Shown: in pieces, positions 41,884-50,440 of the stretch
Layout: every line of letters starts with the position of its first letter
Position numbering within the stretch: the stretch's first letter is position 1
Assembly: GCA_964373575.1 (NCBI GenBank)
Contig: CAYJVB010000003.1
Location: 1-50,440, forward strand
Reading direction: 5' to 3'
DNA from: CAYJVB01 sp964373575
Lineage (GTDB): Archaea; Aenigmatarchaeota; Aenigmatarchaeia; CG10238-14
Length of the DNA stretch: 50,440 nucleotides
Notes under the pieces: model-generated
Database searches by the model: none
Told to the model about the DNA's origin: nothing
What the model saw: the letters and a program-made list of their open reading frames with translations, nothing else
Program-made: the position numbers and the translations under genes

Positions 41884-43833
41884 TCACCCTATTGGACATG
41901 TAAACCATGTATGAGAGGCAAAACTTGCACCTTCGCAGATTTGCCTGACATTACCGGCTTGTTCTGCATCAGCTGTGAAACAGTAGTTGTCCCAGTTTGA
42001 TGAGCATGGAACAGCATCATTGGTTGGATCATGATCGTCTTGACAAAAGTCGTAATATTTGCAGCCTGTCATTTCTTGTCGGAAATCAAAACAAGTGAAA
42101 GGTATTCCTGTTTTTTGTCCTGTTGTGTCGCAGTATTCATATGTTGCGCAATCGTCATCGGATGTACAAATGGTTCCACTTCCAGGTTCTGTTTCTATCC
42201 ACTGACCATTGCTTCCTACAACGCATAGCTCATCGAATCCATCATAATCCACATCCATCAATGTTCCTTGACCATAACAGTTGCCGTTGTAGACGCAGCT
42301 GTTGTCAGCAGAACAGCATGCAACATCAGTATTGTTTGATATACAGGAATAATAAGTAGTTCCATTTCTGTACTCGTATGGTGGCTGGTGAGTAAATAAC
42401 CTATTCCAGTCGGTTGCTGTGTATGATTTACATATTCTTACATAAGCGAATTCGTTTGCTTGGCATGTTGGGACACATGTATTCACTCCACAAATATCTG
42501 CTTGATTGCATGTTGTATCGTTAAATGAGTAATCACATACGCCTCCCAAACATGTTCCGGTTTCATTAAATATTCTCAAAGTTTTGGCGTCATTACAAGT
42601 TGGTGATGGCGGGATGTTGCATATTGGTCCTGCTACGCAAACGCCGTTGCCATTGCAGATATCATTTGTTGTACATGAATTCCCATCTTCGCACGCCATT
42701 CCCACTGTCTTGTTTCTTTCTGAACCTGTATCAACCCATCTCAGATTGGTAACGACATAATTGCATGTGTTTACATTGCATCTATAATCACGAAATTCCT
42801 CTTGTATCTGTTCCTTTTCAGTACATTCGCTCGTGTCCACCCAAATAGTATTAGTAGTATTATACCAGTTGTCCTGTAGGTTGCAGTTTGTGCATGTGTT
42901 TGTGCCACAGCTAGTGTCAGTGCCGAAACATATTGCTATATGTATACAAAAGCCGGCAGAGCAGTTATCAATAGTTGATGAATTTCCGTCGTCTGTGCAT
43001 ACAGTGCCGTCCGGTTTGTTTCTCCAGATACCCGTGTTGACCCAATTAGTACTTGTGACAGAATAGGTACAGGAATTTGAGGAACAGAAATAATTGCGAA
43101 GTTCTTCCTTTCTTTGCTCTACCTCACGGCATTCGTTGCTTGGGTCAGTAACCCACTGATTCTGGAATAATGGTTTTGTGAAATTCACAAAATCAACTCT
43201 GCACTGGCTTGAACCGCCTCTTGTACATTTTATTGTCAGAACATCATTCGGATTTATTGCGATGCCTGCTATTCTTCGGATAAACCAATTGTTTGTACCT
43301 TGGCTTGCTGTCCAGCTGTCGATTACAATATTATTTAGCAGAACTGTGTAATTGTCATTGCCAACAGATTCTGGGACATGGGTGATGTTTATTTCATATG
43401 TTCCGCTTTCCATAGCAAGGGTTGTTCTCGCTTCTCCTGATGTTCCACTGCTTACACGTATACATCTCCCACCAGAAGGACTGCTTGCCAGGCAAATAGA
43501 TGTGCTAGCAAAGCCTGAAACTATAGTGAAGGATTCTGCCTCTATTTTTGTTTGATTCAAACCATACAAGCCATCTTTTGTGTTGCAGTCTTGACAGTCA
43601 GGATAAGTTCCACAGTTAGAGTCTGTGCTGTGACAAACATATTGATGACTTGCGCCGGCATATTTGCCGTTAGAAAATGGATTGATGCCTATTGAGAAAA
43701 GCAACATATACATGAATATTAGGAGAAATACTACGAAAAGGGATATTTTTATTGTATCTTCTGTTATGCGCGGAAGTTTTATTTCTATATAACGCTGCTT
43801 TTTGGGAGGAACAGGATTTTTACGTTTAGCCAT
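41884..43833 (-). CDS. Cys-rich membrane-anchored surface protein with CBM6-like module (649 aa)
   Basis: A short basic cytoplasmic start leads to a membrane helix (about 29-48), so the bulk lies outside the cell. A carbohydrate-binding-like sandwich follows (about 92-222), starting IEAESFTI and running through GTYEINITHVPE to a VDFVNF end, as in CBM6/CBM35 modules. The rest is cysteine-rich and includes at least two related blocks with ECxExEQxxEExRxYxC, xxCxYxVT, W(V/N)xTG and RNK (about 232-275 and 340-380). A TNDICNGNGVC segment resembles animal-type EGF or dickkopf-like Cys motifs. It is the first gene of the operon, with a TATA box about 25 nt upstream. Confidence 0.75.
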   Translation of the reverse strand: MAKRKNPVPPKKQRYIEIKLPRITEDTIKISLFVVFLLIFMYMLLFSIGINPFSNGKYAGASHQYVCHSTDSNCGTYPDCQDCNTKDGLYGLNQTKIEAESFTIVSGFASTSICLASSPSGGRCIRVSSGTSGEARTTLAMESGTYEINITHVPESVGNDNYTVLLNNIVIDSWTASQGTNNWFIRRIAGIAINPNDVLTIKCTRGGSSQCRVDFVNFTKPLFQNQWVTDPSNECREVEQRKEELRNYFCSSNSCTYSVTSTNWVNTGIWRNKPDGTVCTDDGNSSTIDNCSAGFCIHIAICFGTDTSCGTNTCTNCNLQDNWYNTTNTIWVDTSECTEKEQIQEEFRDYRCNVNTCNYVVTNLRWVDTGSERNKTVGMACEDGNSCTTNDICNGNGVCVAGPICNIPPSPTCNDAKTLRIFNETGTCLGGVCDYSFNDTTCNQADICGVNTCVPTCQANEFAYVRICKSYTATDWNRLFTHQPPYEYRNGTTYYSCISNNTDVACCSADNSCVYNGNCYGQGTLMDVDYDGFDELCVVGSNGQWIETEPGSGTICTSDDDCATYEYCDTTGQKTGIPFTCFDFRQEMTGCKYYDFCQDDHDPTNDAVPCSSNWDNYCFTADAEQAGNVRQICEGASFASHTWFTCPIG

Positions 43834-43852
43834 TACTTTAATTTTGATTTCA

Positions 43853-43862
43853 GGTTTTAAAA
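43853..43862 (-). promoter_or_regulatory. TATA box of the surface-protein operon
   Basis: On the minus strand CTTTTAAAACC is centred about 25 nt before the ATG at 43833, so the operon that encodes the Cys-rich and LPEF proteins starts with a leaderless gene. Confidence 0.6.
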
Positions 43863-43935
43863 GTTTTAAAAAATATTATTTTCTGCTTATTCTTCGTTGA
43901 AAGAGATTTTTATTTTCTGATGAGAAATTTGTTTT

Positions 43936-45921
43936 ATGAAGGTTTCGTATGTTTTGATAATACTGTTTGTTACAATAGCATTGTTCTTGGTAAAAGGTGT
44001 TTTTGGCTTTCTTTTTGTGAGAAATTTTGCAGGGATGGATTTGGTTGGAAATTATGCGTTCACTTGGCTGATGCATACGCTGTTGGCAGAAGGAAGGATA
44101 ACAGGATGGACAAATGTATGGTTTGCTGGTATGCCTGCATTCAGATTTTATCCACCGTTGTTTTTTATAATCACAGCAGGATTGAATTATCTGACATTTG
44201 GATTGTTGAGCTTGAGCATGGCCTATAAGATTGTCGTGTTTTCTTCACTGTTTTTCTTTCCTTTAGTTGTCTATTTTTCTTTCAGAAGAATGGGATTCAA
44301 GGGTGATGAAAGTTTTTTTATATCTTTGTGGTCGCTGGCATTTCTATTTCTTAATGGAATTTACAGCGGGATAAATCAAACGCTGAATTTTGGCCTTGTT
44401 GCACAGATGTTTGCGTTAAATCTGTATTTTGTTTTTTTGGGCGAAATGTTTCATTTGCGCAATTTGAATAATTTCAAATGGGAATATTATTTACTACCAT
44501 CTCTTTTATTATCCTTAACTATACTATCGCATTTTTATGTGGGTATATTAGCTGTTATCTCTTTGCTTGTTATTGCCTTGATATCGTTTTCTTTGAAACA
44601 AATTAAATTGGTATCTACTGTCACGTTAATCGGGTTTCTGCTTTCATCTTTTTGGTGGCTACCTGTTTTATCAAGGATGTATTTAGTTCCCACATTTTAT
44701 TGGAACCCTGTAAATATTGGAAACTATTCACTATTATTTATGTTTTTCTCATTGTTTTTCTTTGTTAAATTAAAATTCAGCGAAAAAACAAAGGTTTTTT
44801 TCGTATTGCTATTTTTTCTTTTACTTTTTTTAGGTATTAAAGGTCTTCCATTTAAACAGTTGCAATATGACAGATTTTTTTCTTTGTTATTTGTATGTGG
44901 GTTCGTTCTTGCAGGTGTTGGATCTTATAATTTCTTGAAATATTTTAAAATAAGAGACGCGAAAGTAAAATACGTTTTATTTTCATCGCTCATTTTATTA
45001 ATAATTTTTTTGCAACCTTTGACCAAATCGTGGGAAAGTGATTTAGAAATAAACAGTTTGTTACAATGGCTGAAAAATAACTCAGATAGCCAAAGAATAT
45101 TAGTTGAAAGTGATGCCGCCTTACTTAAAGATTATGAAGTTTTAGATTCTGTCATACCAATTGAAACTGGAAACCCTGTTATGAATAATATACACGTTGA
45201 TTCGTTAAATGGACCTTATTTGCTTGCCTTAACAAATTCTATATCTACAAAATCTACACCTAATCCTTTATGCAGTATTTGCCAATTTAAAATAACTGAC
45301 AATGATCTAATTAAAAATCATTTAACCAGATTTGCAATAAAATATGTCATATCATCTAATGATAACACAAAAACGAAATTAGAAGAATTTTTGCAGAAGA
45401 GATATGAAGATGATAAGTTTACAGTTTTTGAAAATTCAGAAGCGCATGAGTATTATGAGGTTTTGCAGTATAAACCAGTTCTTGTAATAACCGATTATAA
45501 TAAAGGTAAATATTCGTGGAAGAACTTCACAAATGCCGTATTTTTGGAAAAGGATTTGGTTGATGTGACATTTGTGTATAGTTCTGATATGGTTGAAGGC
45601 GATTTCAGTGCAGTAATTCTGCTGAAAAATATTGATATAAAAACGCAATTGCCTATTTATAGGCCTACACACAACATGGCGGAGCTTGTTGAAGAGTTGA
45701 AGAAGATAAAGCTTGAAAAACATCTTGAAAAGGCAAAAGTGACTGATTTTGAGTTTAGTGATAATAAAATTAGTTTTTTTGTTGATTCAAAGGAAAAAGT
45801 TCCTGTATTAATCAAGTTCACTTATTTCCCATTTTGGAAGTCACATGAAAAGGTATACTTAGCTAATCCATTTCTAATGTTAGTTTTTGCAAAAGGAGAA
45901 GTTATTTTAGAATATAATTAA
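43936..45921 (+). CDS. GT-C-like polytopic membrane protein (PTPS-related membrane family)
   Basis: A 661-aa protein of the family known as 6-pyruvoyl-tetrahydropterin synthase-related membrane proteins (PF10131-type), which look like GT-C glycosyltransferases. An N-terminal helix is followed by the first outer loop NFAGMDLVGNYAFTWLMHTL, with FAGMPAFRFYPP after it, typical of the family. About a dozen membrane helices run to near residue 360. A C-terminal soluble domain of about 290 residues probably faces outward. It heads the surface-glycan cluster and probably transfers a lipid-linked sugar at the outer face. The gene is divergent from the surface-protein operon. Confidence 0.75.
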   Translation: MKVSYVLIILFVTIALFLVKGVFGFLFVRNFAGMDLVGNYAFTWLMHTLLAEGRITGWTNVWFAGMPAFRFYPPLFFIITAGLNYLTFGLLSLSMAYKIVVFSSLFFFPLVVYFSFRRMGFKGDESFFISLWSLAFLFLNGIYSGINQTLNFGLVAQMFALNLYFVFLGEMFHLRNLNNFKWEYYLLPSLLLSLTILSHFYVGILAVISLLVIALISFSLKQIKLVSTVTLIGFLLSSFWWLPVLSRMYLVPTFYWNPVNIGNYSLLFMFFSLFFFVKLKFSEKTKVFFVLLFFLLLFLGIKGLPFKQLQYDRFFSLLFVCGFVLAGVGSYNFLKYFKIRDAKVKYVLFSSLILLIIFLQPLTKSWESDLEINSLLQWLKNNSDSQRILVESDAALLKDYEVLDSVIPIETGNPVMNNIHVDSLNGPYLLALTNSISTKSTPNPLCSICQFKITDNDLIKNHLTRFAIKYVISSNDNTKTKLEEFLQKRYEDDKFTVFENSEAHEYYEVLQYKPVLVITDYNKGKYSWKNFTNAVFLEKDLVDVTFVYSSDMVEGDFSAVILLKNIDIKTQLPIYRPTHNMAELVEELKKIKLEKHLEKAKVTDFEFSDNKISFFVDSKEKVPVLIKFTYFPFWKSHEKVYLANPFLMLVFAKGEVILEYN

Positions 45922-45947
45922 ACCATAAATTAATTCGTTTTTATATA

Positions 45948-47060
45948 ATGGTTATGAGAATTGGTCTTATCACGCATACTTTTGCTCCTGAATTCATGGG
46001 CGGCCGTGAAAATCATGTAAAAGCTATGGCAGAGCATCTATCTAAAAAGCATGATGTGTCTGTGTTTACAGGTAGTAGAACAAAAAAGGTTACTTTAGAA
46101 GATCGGGGTGACTATAAAGTTTACAAAATACCATTAATATCTCTACGTTTACCTGATAAAGAAATATATAGAATAATTCCAAAATTTTTTGAAACCCTTA
46201 AAAAAGAAAATTTAGATTTAATTCATGCGCATGAATATGGACATTTTTCTACTGATGCTGCAACGATTTTTTCTATTAAAAGAAATATACCTCTGGTGTT
46301 ATCAATACATGGCCATTATTTTAGACATCCTTTTTTGAGAGTAATGAAAAAAGTTTATGATAATACATTTGGTTATAAAGTAATAAAAGCTTCTAAGAAA
46401 ATTATTTGTGTATCAGGGTTACAGAAAGAAGAAATAATAAAATCTTTCAATTACCTTAACATAGAAAAAAAGATTATTATTATAGAAAGTGCGATAGATG
46501 TCAGACAAACAGAAAATATCAAAAATAGCGAAAAAATAGTGTTGGGTTTAGGAAGACTTGTCTTCAGAAAAGGATTTCACACACTTATTGAAGCATCGAA
46601 ATATATCGATGGGGCTAAAATCGTAATAGCTGGTCCTGATGGAGGAGAAAAAAATAAATTAGAATTACTGATCAGAGAAAATAGTTTGGGTCAGAAAGTT
46701 AAATTGATTAACGCTGTATTTGGAAAGTCAAAAGATGAATTAATAGGTAAATGTAGCGTCTACGCAATGCCCTCATTATATGAAGGCGTACCAATAACGT
46801 TGTTAGAAGCAATGATGCATGGTAAGCCTGTTGTTTGCACAAATCTATCTGGATTGAGAAATGTCATAAGCGATGGTATTAATGGTTTACTAGTAGAACC
46901 CGAAAATCCAAAAATGTTAGGAGAAAAAATCAATTTATTACTAGAAAATAAAAATTTGTCAGAAGAAATTGGAAGAAGAAATAAATTTGATGTATTGAAA
47001 TATGATTGGAAAGAAGTTATTAAAAAAATCGATGATATTTATCAAGAGGTAACTTCATGA
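45948..47060 (+). CDS. GT4-family glycosyltransferase
   Basis: A retaining GT-B glycosyltransferase. The N-terminal Rossmann domain begins MRIGLITHTFAPEFMGGREN, typical of GT4, with HAHEYGHFS and LVLSIHGHYF. The C-terminal domain has LGRLVFRKGFHTLIEA and the E-x7-E signature in LYEGVPITLLEAMMHGKPVV (about 278-298), then GINGLLVEP. At 370 aa the length is normal. Two ATGs (45948 and 45954) are possible starts. It is cytoplasmic or membrane-surface and uses nucleotide sugars, which cannot be identified. It overlaps the radical SAM gene by 4 nt. Confidence 0.92.
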   Translation: MVMRIGLITHTFAPEFMGGRENHVKAMAEHLSKKHDVSVFTGSRTKKVTLEDRGDYKVYKIPLISLRLPDKEIYRIIPKFFETLKKENLDLIHAHEYGHFSTDAATIFSIKRNIPLVLSIHGHYFRHPFLRVMKKVYDNTFGYKVIKASKKIICVSGLQKEEIIKSFNYLNIEKKIIIIESAIDVRQTENIKNSEKIVLGLGRLVFRKGFHTLIEASKYIDGAKIVIAGPDGGEKNKLELLIRENSLGQKVKLINAVFGKSKDELIGKCSVYAMPSLYEGVPITLLEAMMHGKPVVCTNLSGLRNVISDGINGLLVEPENPKMLGEKINLLLENKNLSEEIGRRNKFDVLKYDWKEVIKKIDDIYQEVTS

Positions 47061-48103
47061 AAAAATATGCAAACCTATTGTATAAAATAATGAAAAACAA
47101 GTTTGCTATGAAAGGTGTTGGAAAGCCAGAAATATACAAACTTGATCATGCCATTACTTTGCGATGTAATGCAAGATGTACTTATTGCGAAATATGGAAA
47201 AACAAAGAAGTAGAATTAATGCAACTTTCTGATTATGAGAAATTGTTTGGAGAGATAAATTTATCATGGCTTCATTTGACTGGAGGTGAACCGTTCTTGA
47301 GGCAAGATTATCATCAAATTGTCGAATTAGCTGATGAGATGATGGATAATTTGATCATTGTTGATTCACCAACAAATGCCACTTTTAAGGATAGTATAGT
47401 AAAACAGTGTGAGATAATTCTCAAAAAAATAAATTGTCAGTTTGAAATTGGTATAAGTATAGATGGTGTGGAGGCCTTGCATAATAGACTGAGAGGATTA
47501 GCGAGTGGTTGGCAAAATTGCTTGGAAACATATGAAAAACTAAAGAAATTGTCAAATGAGTATGAAAATTTCGGTGTTCATATAAACCATATTATCATGC
47601 CTGAAAATATAACGGGTTTTGATGAGTTTGTTGCGACTTTAATCAAGAGGGGCATATCTTTGACAGATATTTCAATAGATGTCGCAAGGAATAGTCCATA
47701 CTTTAAAAATGAGCATGTAAAAATTGATTTCACAAAAGAGAGAATCATTGAAAGACTGGAAAAAATAATTGATGAGTATGGAAATAAGCCCAGAAGATCA
47801 ATTAGAGAAAGACTACGGCTTGCTTACTTGAAGGAAATGATAAACTTTCTCAACGGGAAGAAGACTGTAATCTGTTCTTCTGGATGGGCATCATATTACT
47901 TGGATGCTTATGGAAGTCTTTTCCCGTGCGGGATGATGAAGATCCCTATAGGAAATGTTAGAGAGAGAAATATTAAGGAGTTGTTAGATTCAGAATTTAT
48001 GAAAAAATGGAGAGAAAAATATTACAAGTGTCAAATTTGCTGGTCGGGTTGTGAGGGCATTACATCATTGATACAAGGTACACCAATAAGTATTATTAAA
48101 TAA
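47057..48103 (+). CDS. radical SAM/SPASM-type enzyme
   Basis: An iron-sulfur enzyme that generates a 5'-deoxyadenosyl radical. The cluster motif is LRCNARCTYCEIW (C37, C41, C44), followed by LHLTGGEPFLR (GGE motif binding SAM). The C-terminal part has cysteines in a SPASM-like order: VICSSGWASYYLD, LFPCGMMKI, GNVRE, then KCQICWSGCEG. At 348 aa the length is typical of SPASM maturases or sugar-modifying enzymes. It is coupled to the GT4 gene by an ATGA overlap, so the substrate is probably a glycan or lipid precursor rather than a peptide, which is inference. It is convergent with the carbamoyltransferase gene. Confidence 0.88.
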   Translation: MKKYANLLYKIMKNKFAMKGVGKPEIYKLDHAITLRCNARCTYCEIWKNKEVELMQLSDYEKLFGEINLSWLHLTGGEPFLRQDYHQIVELADEMMDNLIIVDSPTNATFKDSIVKQCEIILKKINCQFEIGISIDGVEALHNRLRGLASGWQNCLETYEKLKKLSNEYENFGVHINHIIMPENITGFDEFVATLIKRGISLTDISIDVARNSPYFKNEHVKIDFTKERIIERLEKIIDEYGNKPRRSIRERLRLAYLKEMINFLNGKKTVICSSGWASYYLDAYGSLFPCGMMKIPIGNVRERNIKELLDSEFMKKWREKYYKCQICWSGCEGITSLIQGTPISIIK

Positions 48104-48108
48104 TCTGT

Positions 48109-49788
48109 TTATTTACTAATAATAAAATTGTTTAAAATCAAGTAATCCATATACGTTTTGTTGAAAGTGTTATATGCATCTTGAGGTGTACAAACTATCG
48201 GTTCACCTTTGATATTAAAAGATGTGTTTAGAATCAATGGAATGCTTGATATTTTTTCAAATTCTTTAATTAAATTATAATAGATTGGATTTTGATTTCT
48301 GTTAACTGTCTGTAATCTGCAGGTACCATCTACATGTGTAACAGCGGGGATCAGTTTCTTTTTATTATTTTTGACCTTAAATACTGTTATCATGAACGGT
48401 TCTTCATAAGTCATATCAAAATATTCTTTTGTTTTCTCTTCTAACACAGAAGCAGCGAACGGTCTGAACGGTTCTCGATGCTTAACTTTCTTGTTTAATA
48501 TATCTTTCATCTTAGGGTTTGTTGGATTAACTATAATCGATCTATTACCTAAAGCTCTTGGACCCCATTCCATTCTCCCCTGAAACCACCCTATTATTTT
48601 GTCTTCAGCAATTAGTAGAGCCACTTGTTTAACAAGATTTCTTTTGGACAAAATTTCATATTTAATCCTGTTTTTCTTCAAGAATTGCTCAATTTCTTTA
48701 TTTGAGAATGAGAGTCCAAAGTAAGAGTTTTCCATTACAAAATTTCTCCTATGTCCTAAAATTTGATTATAAATGAAATATGCGACACCCAGAGCACCTC
48801 CTGCATCCGTTGCTGCTGGTTGGACAAAAATTCTTTTGAAAGGTGTTTCTTTTCTTAATTTTCCGTTACACACACTATTTAAGCCGACACCACCCGCTAT
48901 GCATAGATTGTCCATTTTTGTTATTTCATGCAGATGATTAGCCATTTTTATCATAACTTCTTCTGTTATTTTCTGAAGGCTTGAAGCAATATCCTGATGC
49001 CTCGTTGTTATCTCTTCATTTGGTTGCCTTGATGATCCTAGTAATTTTTCCATTTCTTTGCTCCACATTTTTTGCTTGGCTCTATAACTGAAATATTTCA
49101 TATCTAATTTGAAACTGCCGTCAGGTTTAATATCTATCATCTTTCTGAATTTTTTGTAGTATTTTGGTTTTCCGTAAGAGGCTAGAGCCATTACTTTGTA
49201 TTCATCATCATTAATCTTGAAACCTAGAAAAGCAGTCAAAGTACTGTAAAACAATCCTAAAGAATCAGGGAAGTTTATTTCTTTCAATGATGTTATTTTG
49301 TTATCTCTTCCCACATAAAGTCCTGTACTTTTCCATTCACCAATACCATCGACTGTCAGTATAGCAGCCTCTTTGAATGGGGAGACGAAAAATGCGCTCG
49401 CTGCATGTGAAGTGTGATGATCTACAAAAATAACATCTTTCTTGAAGCCAACTTTGTTTTTAATTATTGATTTTATCCTTAGTTTTTCATTAAGCCATGA
49501 AGGAATTGCGCTGTAGAAAAATAAGAAGGATAGAGGAAAGGTTTCTGTGAAAGTCTGCAATATTCTATCGAATTTGAGAAAGGGTTTTTCGTAAAAACCC
49601 ACATAATCTACTTGCTTTATTGATATTTTTTCTTTCTTCAGGCATTGTTCTATTGCCTTAAAAGGAAAGCCATTATAATGCTTTATTCTGTTCAATCTCT
49701 CCTCTTCGATGGCTGCTACAATTTCTCCATCTTTTATTAAACAGGCTGCTGAATCATGATAAAATCCTGAAATACCTAAAATATACAA
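48109..49788 (-). CDS. NodU/CmcH-family carbamoyltransferase
   Basis: Transfers a carbamoyl group from carbamoyl phosphate to a hydroxyl of a sugar or similar small molecule. The N-terminal Kae1-like domain begins ILGISGFYHDSAACLIKDGE and includes EEERLNRIKHYNGFP and FVDHHTSHAASAFF, whose His residues bind the metal. Nucleotide-site glycines are seen in LCIAGGVGLNSVCNGKL. The C-terminal part has GRMEWGPRALGNRSIIVNP and HREPFRPFAASVLEE, hallmark stretches of the family. At 559 aa it is complete. It is the last gene of a minus-strand run with SxtJ-like, DUF5989-like and SGNH genes. Confidence 0.93.
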   Translation of the reverse strand: MYILGISGFYHDSAACLIKDGEIVAAIEEERLNRIKHYNGFPFKAIEQCLKKEKISIKQVDYVGFYEKPFLKFDRILQTFTETFPLSFLFFYSAIPSWLNEKLRIKSIIKNKVGFKKDVIFVDHHTSHAASAFFVSPFKEAAILTVDGIGEWKSTGLYVGRDNKITSLKEINFPDSLGLFYSTLTAFLGFKINDDEYKVMALASYGKPKYYKKFRKMIDIKPDGSFKLDMKYFSYRAKQKMWSKEMEKLLGSSRQPNEEITTRHQDIASSLQKITEEVMIKMANHLHEITKMDNLCIAGGVGLNSVCNGKLRKETPFKRIFVQPAATDAGGALGVAYFIYNQILGHRRNFVMENSYFGLSFSNKEIEQFLKKNRIKYEILSKRNLVKQVALLIAEDKIIGWFQGRMEWGPRALGNRSIIVNPTNPKMKDILNKKVKHREPFRPFAASVLEEKTKEYFDMTYEEPFMITVFKVKNNKKKLIPAVTHVDGTCRLQTVNRNQNPIYYNLIKEFEKISSIPLILNTSFNIKGEPIVCTPQDAYNTFNKTYMDYLILNNFIISK

Positions 49789-49796
49789 ATGCTCAC

Positions 49797-50018
49797 CTAA
49801 TATTGATCAAAATACTTTTCTTTTTCCTTCGGCAAGGGTTTAGATTCTAGCCAAAAGGTCTTAGTTTGTTTTTTCTCTTTCTTTGTAAGTCTCCATAAGA
49901 TGTTAGATAAACTAATACCGAAAAAGTAAATTATCAAACAGAAAAGGAAGTTGCTGATATTGATAGAAATTTTTAATAATTTTTTATAAGTCCTGACTAA
50001 TTTTTCTTTCATGATCAT
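49797..50018 (-). CDS. small SxtJ-like membrane protein (73 aa)
   Basis: One predicted membrane helix pair around residues 20-40 (SNFLFCLIIYFFGISLSNIL) is followed by WRLTKKEKKQTKTFWLESKP and a KYFDQY end. Proteins next to NodU-type carbamoyltransferases often end with a W-x-x-R/K, FW, P, YF-Q pattern and are called SxtJ. This one is shorter than the usual ~130 aa. It ends 8 bp before the carbamoyltransferase start. The role is unknown, presumably membrane recruitment. Confidence 0.6.
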   Translation of the reverse strand: MIMKEKLVRTYKKLLKISINISNFLFCLIIYFFGISLSNILWRLTKKEKKQTKTFWLESKPLPKEKEKYFDQY

Positions 50019-50026
50019 AAAGTCGC

Positions 50027-50188
50027 CTAGATCAGGGGGTAAATGAAAACTGGTACTGGTGATGAGCTAGTTAATATTATTAACAGCCCAATTATGATTA
50101 ATAGGAGTAAAACAGGAATTAACCACCATTTTTTCGTTCGCAAAAGAAATTGAAAGAGATCTTTTAATAATTGCAGCGTTTCTGACAT
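50027..50188 (-). CDS. DUF5989-like single-helix membrane protein (53 aa)
   Basis: An ATG at 50188 opens MSETLQLLKDLFQFLLRTKK, WWLIPVLLLLIIIGLLII and a short LTSSSPVPVFIYPLI end. The order amphipathic helix, KKWW, one membrane helix, S-rich turn and FIYPL is characteristic of the small DUF5989 proteins encoded beside NodU carbamoyltransferases. It ends 8 bp before the SxtJ-like gene on the same strand. The function is unknown. Confidence 0.75.
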   Translation of the reverse strand: MSETLQLLKDLFQFLLRTKKWWLIPVLLLLIIIGLLIILTSSSPVPVFIYPLI

Positions 50189-50193
50189 GTTAA

Positions 50194-50397
50194 TTAATTA
50201 TTAAAATGACTTAAAATAGCATTTGCAACTAATTCGTGCCCTTTCTTATTTATATGGTAATTCAATGGGTGAAGTATCAATGATTTTTTATTATAGTTTT
50301 TATATATATCATCCATAATTATAATTTCCCAGTTATATTTATTTCCTATTTCACTAATTTTTTCCAAATGAATTCTTGGTATGTCTATTCGGGTCTG
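50194..50397 (-). pseudogene. C-terminal part of an SGNH/GDSL hydrolase-like protein, interrupted near the edge
   Basis: The minus strand reads RIDIPRIHLEKISEIGNKYN, then a strand-like WEIIIMDD, and ends HPLNYHINKKGHELVANAIL, SHFNN and a stop. The D/H-P-N-x-x-G-H block is the last catalytic motif of SGNH hydrolases. Going upstream, an in-frame TAA (50398-50400) interrupts it 40 bp from the window edge, so the rest is either lost or mis-joined there. Such hydrolases often accompany NodU carbamoyltransferases. It lies 5 bp before the DUF5989-like gene. Confidence 0.6.
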
Positions 50398-50440
50398 TTA
50401 ACTTAACACAAAATCACCCCTAATCCCTTGATAAATTCAT

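Noticed and set aside
1..50440. CRISPR arrays, rRNA genes, intact insertion sequences
   Set aside because: I looked for regularly spaced repeats, conserved rRNA segments and transposase genes with terminal repeats. Only the truncated transposase at 25654-25930 was found.

Overview
This 50.4-kb window is AT-rich archaeal DNA. The archaeal assignment rests on ribosomal protein eL33 (L35Ae), an archaeal-type AspRS, diphthine-ammonia ligase, a cyclic 2,3-diphosphoglycerate synthase-type protein, a HerA-type ATPase, a tRNA-Pro with an anticodon-loop intron, and TATA boxes about 25-27 nt upstream of start codons (leaderless genes). A few genes instead carry GAGG-type ribosome binding sites. The many small two-helix membrane proteins and the large uncharacterised proteins suggest a DPANN-type lineage, but that placement is inference.

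Layout. 0.1-4.3 kb: class II ribonucleotide reductase and a membrane-anchored Lon-like (S16) protease. 4.3-12.8 kb: ftsZ behind an upstream region with two pairs of direct repeats, a small winged-helix protein, a HerA-like ATPase, tRNA-Pro(GGG), MinD, a cpgS-type gene with a broken 5' end, a helical protein whose stop codon follows a slippery sequence, and an M24 peptidase. 12.8-20.1 kb: M1 aminopeptidase, tRNA-Arg(CCT), a patch of gene remnants, an unknown gene with a frame problem at its start, aspartate racemase and AspRS. 20.2-25.6 kb: a giant N-glycosylation-rich surface protein, an XRE regulator and Dph6. 25.6-27.6 kb: an AbiE-type (type IV) toxin-antitoxin pair between a transposase remnant and a fossil histidine-kinase tail. 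27.6-29.5 kb: eL33, a TPM-domain protein and LemA.

29.5-37.7 kb is the least explained part. It holds two paralogous nucleotidyltransferases (one with a HEPN-like RxxxxH motif), two ~620-aa overlapping proteins of unknown function, several small two-helix membrane proteins, a tandem pair of 175-aa paralogues and a proline-rich coiled-coil protein. It is the best candidate for an undescribed system.

37.7-50.4 kb is a cell-surface block. A minus-strand operon makes secreted proteins; two of them end in LPEF + membrane helix + basic tail (archaeosortase-type sorting signals), and others are a thioredoxin-fold protein and a Cys-rich protein with a CBM6-like module. It is followed by a glycan/surface-modification cluster: GT-C-like membrane protein, GT4 glycosyltransferase, radical SAM/SPASM enzyme, NodU/CmcH carbamoyltransferase, SxtJ-like and DUF5989-like small proteins, and a truncated SGNH hydrolase.

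A recurring theme is gene debris and frame disruption. The most interesting case is an A_AAA_AAG heptamer in the correct phase, followed directly by a stop codon and a GC hairpin, with a winged-helix wing encoded in the -1 frame.
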